Shown piece after piece: positions 17,783-25,859 of a stretch of DNA of 64,000 bases. Location of the stretch: contig NZ_FNHV01000022.1 in assembly GCF_900103585.1 (NCBI RefSeq), forward strand, positions 62,001 to 126,000, read 5' to 3'. The notes under the pieces were generated by a model. The model searched no databases. It was given only the letters and a program-made list of their open reading frames with translations, and was not told the origin of the DNA. Numbering within the stretch: position 1 is the first letter of the stretch; each line of letters starts with the position of its first letter. This DNA is from Streptomyces sp. cf386 (GTDB taxonomy: Bacteria; Actinomycetota; Actinomycetes; Streptomycetales; Streptomycetaceae). The position numbers and the translations under genes are program-made.

Positions 17783-17881
17783 GTGAGACGGACGGGGCTC
17801 GCGTCCGTACAAGTGGCTGGAGTCGCGGGGGCGCGACGGTCTGTCATGACATCTGAACACAGCGCTTGTCAGTTGTGTTGA
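17783..17881 (+). CDS. Possible 32-residue peptide downstream of the radical SAM gene
   Basis: A GTG at 17783 opens 32 codons ending at TGA 17879-17881. GGAGG lies 12 bases and GAAGG 6 bases upstream, so initiation is plausible. The peptide begins Met-Arg-Arg-Thr, is Val/Ala/Gly-rich in the middle, and ends 'MTSEHSACQLC', with two Cys in the last four residues. It follows the radical SAM gene by 41 bases on the same strand. It could be a small modified-peptide precursor, a leader peptide for the next gene, or chance. No coding statistic can be computed at this length by eye. Confidence 0.3.
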   Translation: MRRTGLASVQVAGVAGARRSVMTSEHSACQLC

Positions 17882-17972
17882 AGACGTGAAAAGCTCATGC
17901 CCTGCCGCGAGGTTCCCCCCAACTCCATTGCCGATATGGCGAGTTGACCTCGCACATGGATGCAGGAGTCTC

Positions 17973-19478
17973 ATGCCCGACCTGCCGACCCCCCAGGACG
18001 CCACCGAGGCCGCGCTGTTCTCCGAGTGCTGGGACGCCGTGCTGTCTTACGCCGATCTGTGCACGGCCGGCTCCTCCGCGGCCGGCCAGCTGGCCGCGGA
18101 GGCGTTCTCGTCCGGCATACGCGAGGCCCGCGAGGCCGAGACCGTGACCTTCAGGAGCGCGGGCCGCCGCCCGGCCCGTCTACCCCGGATCCCTCTCCTC
18201 CTGACCGCCGTACGTACCACGGCGGCGGCGTGGGAGGAGGCGGGCCAGGGCCACAAGCTTGACCCAGACCTGCGCCTGTGGCTCAACTCCGACAAGGCCG
18301 CCCGCTACACCGGACCCCCGCTCCAGCGCCCGATCGCGCTGCGCGCACTGCGCGACATGCAGGAACCGGACGCCGCGCTGCTGTGGCTGGCCGAGGTGGA
18401 GGCGTTGCCGCTGTCCGTCGTGGCCCGCCGGCTCGGCCTCGACCCGGACGCCGTGTCCGAGGAACTCGCCCAGGTCCGGGGCCTGTTCAGGGACCGCAGC
18501 CAGCGCAACCACCTCGACACGCCGATGGACGCGCGCTGCCGCAGCTATGCCCGCCTCCTCGACGCCGTCACCCGCTCGACGGGCGCCGACACCCCGGACG
18601 ACCTCTCCCGTCACCTCGCCACCTGCGTGCAGTGCGCCGAGGCCGCCGCCTGTCTGCGCCTGCACGGCGGCGGACTGCCCGGTGCCCTCGCCGGAGGTGT
18701 GATCGGCTGGGGCGGCCTCGCCTACCTGGAGCGCCGCCGCCGGGCCGCCGAGGTGCGCCTCGGCGCCGGACGCCCCGACCGGGGGGACTTGGACGCGGGC
18801 CCGCCGAACCCCGGGGCGCACAAGGCGCGCGTCGTGCGCAACGGCCTCCTCGTCGCCGCCGTCCTCGTCTCCGCGCTCGCCCTCGCGGTGTCGGTGATGC
18901 CCGCCGGCTCCACCGGCGACGGCGCCCCCGCGGGCGGTGACCCCGCCGACCGGCAGCCGGTCGCCGGCCCCGGCTTCACCGCACCGGTGACGTCCGCCAC
19001 GCAGCCCGCGTCGGACTCGCCGGAACCGTCACAGACCACCCCGGGCGAGAAGTCCCCCGAGCCGAAGAACCCCGACCCGGAGCCCCAGGGCACCACGTCG
19101 TCCAAGGCCGAGGAGGACGCCCCGGACCCGTCCCCGAGCGAACCGTCGACCTGCAGCGTCCGGTACGACCTCGTCAACGAATGGCCCGACGGCTTCCAGG
19201 CCACCGTCACCGTCACCACCGAACAGGCCCTCGACGGCTGGCGCGTCGCCTGGTCCTTCCGCGACGGCCAGGAGGTCGGCCAGATGTGGGACGCGAGCTT
19301 CGCCCAGAACGGCTCCCGGATCACCGCCAAGGCCGCCGAATACAACAGGACGGTCCCCGCGGACGGCAAGCTCTCCTTCGGGTTCATCGCCTCTTGGGAG
19401 GGCGAGAACTCGGCGGCGTACGACTTCGCGGTGAACGGGCGCGACTGCGCGACGGCCGATACGGGTCAGTTCGACTGA
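17973..19478 (+). CDS. Membrane protein with sigma-4-like region and external CBM2
   Basis: 501 residues from the ATG at 17973, preceded by GCAGGAG; earlier in-frame starts lack a ribosome site. Order: a cytoplasmic helical part with a sigma region-4-like segment ('LSVVARRLGLDPDAV', ~140-160); a 'HLATCVQCAEAAACLRLH' Cys/His cluster like an anti-sigma zinc finger (~215-230); a membrane helix 'GLLVAAVLVSALALAVSVM' (~292-310); a long Pro/Ser/Glu linker; and a C-terminal CBM2 cellulose-binding fold bounded by two Cys ('CSVRYDLVNEW' to 'NGRDC'). This places a polysaccharide-binding domain outside and a transcription-factor-like domain inside. Role inferred only. Confidence 0.75.
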   Translation: MPDLPTPQDATEAALFSECWDAVLSYADLCTAGSSAAGQLAAEAFSSGIREAREAETVTFRSAGRRPARLPRIPLLLTAVRTTAAAWEEAGQGHKLDPDLRLWLNSDKAARYTGPPLQRPIALRALRDMQEPDAALLWLAEVEALPLSVVARRLGLDPDAVSEELAQVRGLFRDRSQRNHLDTPMDARCRSYARLLDAVTRSTGADTPDDLSRHLATCVQCAEAAACLRLHGGGLPGALAGGVIGWGGLAYLERRRRAAEVRLGAGRPDRGDLDAGPPNPGAHKARVVRNGLLVAAVLVSALALAVSVMPAGSTGDGAPAGGDPADRQPVAGPGFTAPVTSATQPASDSPEPSQTTPGEKSPEPKNPDPEPQGTTSSKAEEDAPDPSPSEPSTCSVRYDLVNEWPDGFQATVTVTTEQALDGWRVAWSFRDGQEVGQMWDASFAQNGSRITAKAAEYNRTVPADGKLSFGFIASWEGENSAAYDFAVNGRDCATADTGQFD

Positions 19479-19990
19479 GCGGTCGCGACCGCCAGGCGGA
19501 CGTAGCGTGCAAGTTCGTCATCAGTGACGGGTGATCCCACGACAATGCGCACCGGTGGGGCGTCCGGATCTTCTCGGGGCACCTCGATGACGACTGAAGA
19601 AGAGACCGGTGGATAGGGAAGATCACTTCGTACCTCGCGCCACTGTCGCCATGCCCATCGGAGAAAACCGACAGCGGCGTCGGTCACGATGCCTACACCG
19701 ATGGCCGCGATCAGCTCTATCCCCGTCTCGTGCTCGACAGCGAGCAGGTTCAGTTCTCCGTTGCTCACGTCCCAAGCCCGGTGTAACTCGCCGTGGCCCG
19801 GTCGTGAGGCATCTCGTGTCTCTATGCCGCCTATCTGTACGGCGTGCCAGTTGCCGAGGAGGTGAGTGAAGAACTGTGGGTAGCCGGCGTTCGAGTCGCT
19901 CAACAGGTTTCCGTGGGGATCGAGGGAAGCGAACTTGATGCGCAGGGGCGCTGCCTGCTCAAGCTTCCGTGCCTCGTCGAGAGTGATCAT
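19466..19990 (-). CDS. Hypothetical protein
   Basis: 174 residues starting MITLDEARKLEQ. It has one hydrophobic stretch ('GIELIAAIGVGIVTDAAVGFLRWAW', ~90-115) and a C-terminal acidic/Pro part with 'VIEVPREDPDAPP'. Composition is less GC-biased than its neighbours, with many A/T third positions, which suggests later acquisition. Its 3' end overlaps the convergent CBM2 gene by 13 bases. I do not recognise the family. Confidence 0.6.
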   Translation of the reverse strand: MITLDEARKLEQAAPLRIKFASLDPHGNLLSDSNAGYPQFFTHLLGNWHAVQIGGIETRDASRPGHGELHRAWDVSNGELNLLAVEHETGIELIAAIGVGIVTDAAVGFLRWAWRQWREVRSDLPYPPVSSSVVIEVPREDPDAPPVRIVVGSPVTDDELARYVRLAVATAQSN

Positions 19991-20286
19991 CAGGCCTCCT
20001 GGGACAGGACGAGCGCGCTGTACGGCCCGAGCCCGACCGTCCCGGAGCAGGGCAGGTCGTCACGCCCCGGCCCGTCCGCCGAGAGGTCGCCGTTCGACCC
20101 GGTCATCGGGGGAGCGTAGGGGTCGGTCCGCCACAGGTGGGCGCCGTCCGCCGCCGTGATCACGTACTTGTACTCATCACCCGGCTTCACCCCGGGCACG
20201 TCCGCGTACCAGTATCCGCCGTCCTCGTACGGCATGGATCCCATTCCGGGGCGGTGGGAAGGAGCCGACGTATGCGTATCGCTCAT
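19990..20286 (-). pseudogene. Internally deleted CBM48/branching-enzyme-like remnant
   Basis: 98 codons with a good ribosome site (GGAGGC) before the ATG at 20286. Residues ~15-58 are a CBM48-like strand set ('YEDGGYWYADVPGVKPGDEYKYVI', then 'LWRTDPYAPP'), the N-terminal module of GlgB/isoamylase-type enzymes. The rest ('DLSADGPGRDDLPCSG', 'LGPYSALVLSQEA') looks like the very C-terminus of an alpha-amylase-family enzyme. The catalytic barrel is absent, so a large internal deletion is the simplest reading. It may still be translated. It overlaps the next hypothetical gene at its stop and follows the GDSL hydrolase by 31 bases. Confidence 0.6.
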
Positions 20287-20317
20287 CACTGCCTCCGTTC
20301 GGAGAGCCGAAGTTCCG

Positions 20318-21871
20318 TCAGAAGCCGGAGAAGACACGTCGGAACAGGTCCGTGGCCTCGTCGGCCCAGCCGAGGACACCCAGGGTCGAGTCCAGGTTTC
20401 CCGGCGGCAGGTTGATCAGGGTGTCGTTGCGGATGAGGCGGTCGAAGTCGACGAGCACCGGGTCCTGGCGCGGGGTGCGTCCGTCGGGCCGGAAGAACCG
20501 GACACCGGCCAGCCGCATCACACTGATCAGTGCCTGGGCGAGGATGCCGTACCCGACCGTCGTCGGATGGACCCCGTCGAGCGAGAACAGGCCGCCGTCC
20601 ACGCGCCGTTCTCCCTCGCCGGCGAGGAAGTGGGAGTTCGGCGGCGGGGTCAGCGCCCGCAGTGCCGGCGGCAACTCGTACGGCCGCCACCAGTCCGGAC
20701 AGGCGGACGGGTCCTCGGCGTACCGGCGGGACGCGAGTCGGTCCAGCAGGCCGCAGGTTTCCAGCAGATACCAGTCCTTGCCCGTCCGCCGGGCGTTGCG
20801 GACCTCCGCGGTGATCGCGTCGTTGTACTCGTCGATGGCGTCGTCGACCTGCCGCGCCTGGTCACCGGTGATGTGCGGGTCCTGTCCGGGGTCGAAGTCG
20901 TCGTCGCCGATCCACGGGCGGGTGTAGTACGGGAAGTACCGCGAACCCCGCGCGGTCTTGCCCTGCACGCCGCGCGCGATCGGCGCGATGGTGACGTGCG
21001 GGACCGTGCACCAGATGACATGCCGCGCCTTGATCCCGGCGACCTCGGCCGCCACCTTGCGCAGTTCGGCCTCGAAGTGCTGTGGGCGCCAGACGGTGAA
21101 GGGCCCCTTGCGGGACAGGTCGTCGTAGCCGTCCTCGCTCCAGACCACCCTGAGTTCTGTCACGGCCCGCAGGGCGTTGTTCGCGCCGAGGAAGACGACC
21201 AGCGTCTCGATCCCGTGCTCGGAGCCGGTGCCGTCGGTCTCCTCCCCGAGCCGGGTTGCCGCGCCCAGTTGGGTCAGGGACCTTGCCGCCGGGGGCTGGG
21301 TGGGCAGTACCCGAAGGGCGGCGCGCTCGCCGGCGTTCTGGACGATCTGCTTGACCAGGTCGTCCTTCGGCACGTCGATGCTCTTACGGCACTCGTCCGC
21401 GGACTTCGAGAGCGCGTCCCGCAGATCCCACCCGAACACCGCGAGGTTGTGCATGATGGCGGTGGTCGAGGGGACGGTGAGGCCGTCCCCCCGCTCGTTG
21501 TAGTCCTCCACCTGGTCCATGAGCCTGCGGACCCGGAACAGCGCGAACGGCACCTCCCACAGGTCCACGGTCCGCCCGTAGCGGTCCTCCAGGTCACGCA
21601 GAAGCAGCTCGATGTTGAACGGCAGCCCGCCGAAGCCCTCGTAGAGGGGGTACCGGAACTTCTCGACGCACCCCAACTCGTACGCGACGATCGCCGGATA
21701 CGACAGACCGGTAGAGAAGATCGCTCCGCTCTGGAAACCCTGCGTCAGGGAATCCCCTATCGCGACCAGACGGTGCTTCGGCTCTCCCTGCCAGTCGTTG
21801 TGCAGCTCGACCCCCACCCTGGGGTCGGTCTCGGGCGCCCGTGGCCCCTGGCGGCGTACGGAGTCGGCCAT
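20318..21871 (-). CDS. SGNH/GDSL-family hydrolase
   Basis: 517 residues from the ATG at 21871 (AGGGGGA upstream). The nucleophile block is 'VAIGDSLTQGF' near residue 33, the oxyanion Asn lies in 'VVFLGANNALR', and the Asp/His pair is in 'LDGVHPTTVGYG' near residue 430. It has no signal peptide, so it probably acts in the cytoplasm. Length is well above the ~200-300 residues of simple GDSL esterases; the extra parts are inserted between the blocks. Substrate unknown (an ester or acyl chain by family). Confidence 0.8.
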   Translation of the reverse strand: MADSVRRQGPRAPETDPRVGVELHNDWQGEPKHRLVAIGDSLTQGFQSGAIFSTGLSYPAIVAYELGCVEKFRYPLYEGFGGLPFNIELLLRDLEDRYGRTVDLWEVPFALFRVRRLMDQVEDYNERGDGLTVPSTTAIMHNLAVFGWDLRDALSKSADECRKSIDVPKDDLVKQIVQNAGERAALRVLPTQPPAARSLTQLGAATRLGEETDGTGSEHGIETLVVFLGANNALRAVTELRVVWSEDGYDDLSRKGPFTVWRPQHFEAELRKVAAEVAGIKARHVIWCTVPHVTIAPIARGVQGKTARGSRYFPYYTRPWIGDDDFDPGQDPHITGDQARQVDDAIDEYNDAITAEVRNARRTGKDWYLLETCGLLDRLASRRYAEDPSACPDWWRPYELPPALRALTPPPNSHFLAGEGERRVDGGLFSLDGVHPTTVGYGILAQALISVMRLAGVRFFRPDGRTPRQDPVLVDFDRLIRNDTLINLPPGNLDSTLGVLGWADEATDLFRRVFSGF

Positions 21872-22242
21872 GATTCCCCCTGGCCCGTCGCGGCGCACCG
21901 ACCGTGCCCTCGCGGGGCTTGTTCCTGCGTAGCGCAGCTCGGCGCGAGGCGGCACATCCCGGACCAGAGATACGCAAAACTCGGTGCCTCGCCGCGGTAA
22001 AAAATGGCTGGCCGTGCTCTGGAGCCTGTCGCTAGGGTGTCCATTGATCCGGTAGCGGCTGGTGGCCGCTGTTGTTCGCCGAGCATGGACTGGGAGGTGT
22101 GACCGATGGCTGTCGTTGCGATGGGCGCTGCCCGCATCCAGAAGTTCATCAAGTCCACCTCCGTGGCTTCCGGCTGACCTCACCTGATCTCTCCGCGTCC
22201 TGCGACGCGGCTGCCGGTGCCGCCCTTGTGAAGGGTCACCCG
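21872..22242. promoter_or_regulatory. Divergent control region before rsgA
   Basis: 371 bases between the GDSL hydrolase and rsgA starts. It holds a small perfect stem (22054-22059 with 22065-22070), a TAGGGT -10-like hexamer at 22033-22038, and the short ORF at 22106-22177. I see no other coding frame. Confidence 0.4.
22106..22177 (+). CDS. Possible 23-residue peptide upstream of rsgA
   Basis: ATG at 22106 with TGGGAGG ten bases upstream, 23 codons, TGA at 22175-22177. The peptide starts 'MAVVAMGAARIQKFIKS' and ends 'TSVASG': a hydrophobic start and a Lys/Arg-bearing middle that could form an amphipathic helix. It lies 65 bases before rsgA on the same strand. It may be an upstream leader peptide or an independent small protein; chance cannot be excluded. 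Confidence 0.35.
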   Translation: MAVVAMGAARIQKFIKSTSVASG

Positions 22243-23331
22243 TTGACTTCCACCTCTGTTTCCGCGTTGGCTCCCTATGGCTGGGACTCGGCCTGGGCCG
22301 ACGCGTTCACCCCGTACGACGCCGAGGGGTTGCTGCCCGGGCGCGTCGTGCGGGTCGACCGTGGGCAGTGTGACGTCATCACCGCCGACGGTGTCGTACG
22401 AGCCGACACGGCCTTCGTCACCCCGCACGATCCGCTGCGCGTCGTGTGCACCGGGGACTGGGTCGCCGTCGAACCCGCGGGCAATCCGCGTTATGTACGG
22501 GAGTATCTGCCGCGCCGTACCGCCTTCGTACGCTCCACCTCCTCCAAGCGGTCCGAGGGGCAGATCCTCGCCGCCAACGTCGATCACGCCATCGTCGCCG
22601 TGTCGCTGGCCGTCGAACTCGACCTCGGTCGGATCGAGCGGTTCCTCGCGCTGGCCTGGGAGTCGGGGGCGCAGCCCGTCGTGGTCCTCACCAAGGCCGA
22701 CCTCGTGCCGGACGCGGTGACGTTGTCGCATCTCGTCCAGGATGTCGAGACCACGGCGCCTGGGGTGCCCGTGCTCGCGGTCAGCGCTGTGGACGGGGAC
22801 GGGCTCGATGTGCTCGTCGCGCTCGTGTCCGGCGGTACGTCCGTGCTGCTCGGGCAGTCCGGCGCGGGCAAGTCGACGCTCGCGAACGCGCTGCTCGGCG
22901 AGGACGTCATGGAGGTCCAGGCCGCGCGTGACGTCGACGGCAAGGGGCGTCATACGACCACCACACGCAATCTGCTCGCCCTGCCCGGGGGCGGGGTCCT
23001 GATCGACACCCCGGGGCTGCGCGGCGTCGGGCTCTGGGATGCCGGGGCGGGCGTCGGCCAGGTCTTCTCGGAGATCGAGGAGCTGGCCGAGCGGTGCCGC
23101 TTCCAGGACTGCGCGCACGAGGCCGAGCCGGGGTGCGCCGTGCTGGCCGCGATCGACGCCGGTGAGCTGCCGGTACGGCGGCTGGAGAGCTACCGCAAGC
23201 TGGTGCGGGAGAACCAGTGGATCGTGGCCAAGACGGATGCGAGGGTCCGTGCGGAGCTCAGGCGGGACTGGAAGCGGAAGGGGGCGGAAGGGCGCGCGGC
23301 GATGGAGGCGAAGCGGGGGCGTTGGCGATAA
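22243..23331 (+). CDS. rsgA: Small ribosomal subunit biogenesis GTPase RsgA
   Basis: 362 residues. RsgA checks late 30S assembly and hydrolyses GTP on the subunit. The GTPase motifs occur in permuted order: G4 'LTKADLV' (~148), then P-loop 'GQSGAGKST' (~205), then 'DTPGLRG' (~254), followed by the zinc knuckle 'CRFQDCAHEAEPGC'. An OB-fold precedes them. The start is the TTG at 22243, preceded by AAGGG, where the protein reads 'TSTSVSALAPYGWD' as family members do; longer frames upstream do not align. Confidence 0.92.
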   Translation: MTSTSVSALAPYGWDSAWADAFTPYDAEGLLPGRVVRVDRGQCDVITADGVVRADTAFVTPHDPLRVVCTGDWVAVEPAGNPRYVREYLPRRTAFVRSTSSKRSEGQILAANVDHAIVAVSLAVELDLGRIERFLALAWESGAQPVVVLTKADLVPDAVTLSHLVQDVETTAPGVPVLAVSAVDGDGLDVLVALVSGGTSVLLGQSGAGKSTLANALLGEDVMEVQAARDVDGKGRHTTTTRNLLALPGGGVLIDTPGLRGVGLWDAGAGVGQVFSEIEELAERCRFQDCAHEAEPGCAVLAAIDAGELPVRRLESYRKLVRENQWIVAKTDARVRAELRRDWKRKGAEGRAAMEAKRGRWR

Positions 23332-23356
23332 GGGTTCCGGAGTCTGCGTGGCCGTA

Positions 23357-23378
23357 TCTGGGGGCTGCCGCCCCCAGA
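23357..23378 (+). terminator. Hairpin terminator after rsgA
   Basis: Perfect 9-bp stem, TCTGGGGGC (23357-23365) pairing with 23370-23378 around a TGCC loop, 26 bases after the rsgA stop. Confidence 0.75.
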
Positions 23379-23379
23379 C

Positions 23380-23428
23380 CCCCGCTTCGGCCCTGAACGG
23401 GCCTCGTCCTCAATCGCCGGACGGGCGG
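23380..23428. repeat. Dispersed Streptomyces intergenic repeat
   Basis: The stretch 'CTTCGGCCCTGAACGGGCC' followed by 'TCGTCCTCAATCGCCGGACG' is a near-copy of a sequence I know to be scattered through Streptomyces intergenic regions. It directly follows the rsgA terminator. Function unknown. Confidence 0.6.
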
Positions 23429-23496
23429 GCCGGCCAGTGCCATGTCCGTTTTCCGCTAGCCGTACCCCTCGCTCACGGCGGACACTGGACACCGTG

Positions 23497-24897
23497 ATGG
23501 ACCAAGACACCAGGTACGAGGCGGTCCGCAGCCGGGACGGTCGTTTCGACGGCGAGTTCTTCTTCGCCGTCGAGACGACCGGCATCTACTGCCGCCCCAG
23601 CTGCCCGGCGGTCACCCCGAAGCGGCACAACGTGCGGTTCTTCCCGACCGCCGCCGCCGCGCAGGGCTCGGGATTCCGGGCCTGCCGACGGTGTCGGCCG
23701 GATGCCGTGCCGGGGTCCGCCGAGTGGAATGTGCGGGCCGATGCGGTGGGGCGGGCGATGCGGCTGATCGGCGACGGGATCGTCGACCGGGAGGGCGTCG
23801 CCGGGCTCGCCGCGCGGCTCGGCTACAGCGCCCGGCAGGTGCAGCGGCAGCTCACCGCCGAGCTGGGCGCCGGGCCGGTGGCGCTCGCCCGTGCCCAGCG
23901 GGCGCACACCGCGCGGGTGCTTCTGCAGACCACCGAGCTGCCGATCACCGAGATCGCGTTCGCCTCCGGGTTCGCCAGCGTGCGCCAGTTCAACGACACG
24001 ATCCGGGACGTGTACGCGTCGACGCCGAGCGAGCTGCGGGCCGCCGCCGTACCGAAGGGCGGCCGAGGCGCCCGGCGTGCGGGCACTCCGTCGGCCGGGA
24101 TACCGCTGCGGCTGGCGTATCGGGGCCCGTATCAGAGCGGCGCCGTCTTCGAGCTGCTGGAGCGCGAGGCCGTGCCCGGAGTGGAGGTGGTGACCGGGCT
24201 GCCGGGACGTCGGACCTACCGGCGCACCCTCCGCCTTCCCCACGGCACCGGAATCGTCGCCGTCGACGAGCGGACCGGTGCCTTCAGGGCGCAGGGCGGC
24301 GCCCACCCGGGCGGCTGGCTCGACGCCCGGCTCCACCTCACCGACCCCCGCGACCTGACCACCGCCGTCCACCGGCTGCGGCGCCTCTTCGACCTCGACG
24401 CCGATCCGTACGCCGTCGACGAGCGGCTCGGCGTCGATGCCCGGCTCGGGCCGATGGTCGCCGCCTGGCCGGGGCTGCGCTCGCCCGGTGCCGCCGACCC
24501 GGAGGAGCTGGCGGTTCGGGAGCTGGTCGGTCCGGCGGAGGCGGAGCGGCTGGTGGTGCGGTACGGCAAGGCGCTCGACTCGCCCTGCGGCAGCCTCACC
24601 CATCTGTTCCCCGAACCGGCGGTCCTCGCCGAGGCCGAGCCCGACGGCCCCCTGGGCGCGCTCGCCGCCGCCCTCGCCGACGGTGCCGTACGACTGGACC
24701 CGGGGGCGGAGCGGGACGCCGCGCAGGACGCGCTGCTCGGTCTGCCCGGGCTGGACGCCCGTACCGTCGCCGTCATCCGCACCCGTGCCCTCGGCGACCC
24801 GGATGTCGCCCCGCCCGGCGTCGAAGTCCCCGACAGCTGGCGCCCCTGGCGCTCCTACGCATGGCAACACCTGCGCGCAGCAGGGGAGTTGGAGTAA
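23497..24897 (+). CDS. Ada-type activator fused to AlkA-like DNA glycosylase
   Basis: 466 residues. N-terminal Ada zinc domain with Cys32, Cys36, Cys63 and Cys66 ('YCRPSC', 'FRACRRC'), which accepts methyl groups from DNA phosphotriesters and so senses damage; an AraC-type HTH ('GLAARLGYSARQVQRQLT', 'EIAFASGFASVRQFN', ~95-170); an AlkA N-terminal domain (~195-300); and a HhH glycosylase region ending 'WRPWRSYAWQHL'. The segment that should carry the AlkA catalytic Asp seems shortened ('GDPDVAPPGVEVPDSWRPW'). The next gene, ogt, starts just after its stop, so the two form a repair operon. ATG at 23497 chosen because the Ada fold begins there. Confidence 0.88.
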   Translation: MDQDTRYEAVRSRDGRFDGEFFFAVETTGIYCRPSCPAVTPKRHNVRFFPTAAAAQGSGFRACRRCRPDAVPGSAEWNVRADAVGRAMRLIGDGIVDREGVAGLAARLGYSARQVQRQLTAELGAGPVALARAQRAHTARVLLQTTELPITEIAFASGFASVRQFNDTIRDVYASTPSELRAAAVPKGGRGARRAGTPSAGIPLRLAYRGPYQSGAVFELLEREAVPGVEVVTGLPGRRTYRRTLRLPHGTGIVAVDERTGAFRAQGGAHPGGWLDARLHLTDPRDLTTAVHRLRRLFDLDADPYAVDERLGVDARLGPMVAAWPGLRSPGAADPEELAVRELVGPAEAERLVVRYGKALDSPCGSLTHLFPEPAVLAEAEPDGPLGALAAALADGAVRLDPGAERDAAQDALLGLPGLDARTVAVIRTRALGDPDVAPPGVEVPDSWRPWRSYAWQHLRAAGELE

Positions 24898-24899
24898 GC

Positions 24900-25409
24900 A
24901 TGACCTCCCTGACCACCACCCACTGGACCGAGCTCGACAGCCCGCTCGGCCGCATCCTCCTCACCGCCGACCCGACGACCGGCGCCCTGACCTCCCTCTC
25001 CGTGCCGGGACAGAAAGGCGGCCGCACCGTCCAGGACGGCTGGCGCCACGACCCCGCGCTCTTCCACGCGGCCGAGGAACAGCTCGCCGCCTACTTCGCC
25101 GGTGAACTCAAGGAGTTCCAGCTGGAGTTGCACAGCGAGGGGAGCGAGTTCCGGGAGCGGGTCTGGGCCGCCCTCGGCACCGTTCCGTACGGGGCGACGA
25201 CCACGTACGGCGAGATCGCCGCGCGGATCGGTGCGTCCCGCGCCGCCGTTCGGGCCGTGGGCGGCGCGATCGGCGCCAACCCGCTACTGGTCCTCCGTCC
25301 GTGCCATCGCGTGATCGGCGCCGACGGGTCACTGACCGGGTTCGCGGGCGGCCTCGAACGCAAGGTGCGGCTGCTCACGCTGGAGGGGGCGATTCAGGGC
25401 ACCGGGTGA
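24900..25409 (+). CDS. ogt: Methylated-DNA--protein-cysteine methyltransferase
   Basis: 169 residues. A suicide repair protein that moves the alkyl group of O6-alkylguanine to its own cysteine, here Cys135 in 'PCHRV'. The preceding 'GAIGANPLLVLRPCHR' and the HTH-like 'TYGEIAARIG' are standard. The ATG lies two bases after the stop of the Ada/AlkA gene, so the pair is probably induced together by alkylation. Confidence 0.95.
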   Translation: MTSLTTTHWTELDSPLGRILLTADPTTGALTSLSVPGQKGGRTVQDGWRHDPALFHAAEEQLAAYFAGELKEFQLELHSEGSEFRERVWAALGTVPYGATTTYGEIAARIGASRAAVRAVGGAIGANPLLVLRPCHRVIGADGSLTGFAGGLERKVRLLTLEGAIQGTG

Positions 25410-25859
25410 CCCACCGCGGATGGATGCGGATGACCTCCTTCGAGGTACTGCGCGTGTGCGACCGGACGGGCCGGGATGCGGAGGTGCTGTCGTGGCACAC
25501 GCTCCCCGTGCCGCCGGGGCCACATCGCGAAGATCTCCATTGCGAAGCACTGGCAGCGCCTGGGCCGGCGCCTGGTGCTGCGGCGCCATGCGGGGGACGG
25601 GGGACTTCCACTGGACGACGACCGGCCAGTCACCCGAAGCCCAGCGCTTCCTGCCGATCCTCGCCCGCGGGACCGGCGCGGCCTTCACACAGCGCGAGCC
25701 CGTCTGCGGCCATATGAAAGCCGCCGCCCACGGCCACCCGAAACCGCGGTTCGAGCGCCACTGATACGCCGGACAAGCCCTTCGGGGTCCGGGCTATGGC
25801 TCGGCCCTCGAAGTTCAACGCCGCGCCACAGCCCCGGTCGGGCTACGGCGGGCTCCGCA
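25410..25859. other. 450 bp without a supported gene
   Basis: Short frames on both strands lack ribosome sites and family motifs and look like decayed or random high-GC sequence. One plus-strand frame (25420-25764) has a less skewed composition ('GDFHWTTTGQSPEAQRFLPIL'), so a remnant is possible, but I cannot identify it. It marks the left side of the accessory region. Confidence 0.45.

Noticed and set aside
25420..25764. 114-codon frame after ogt
   Set aside because: No motif and no clear ribosome site; kept only as an unassigned stretch.
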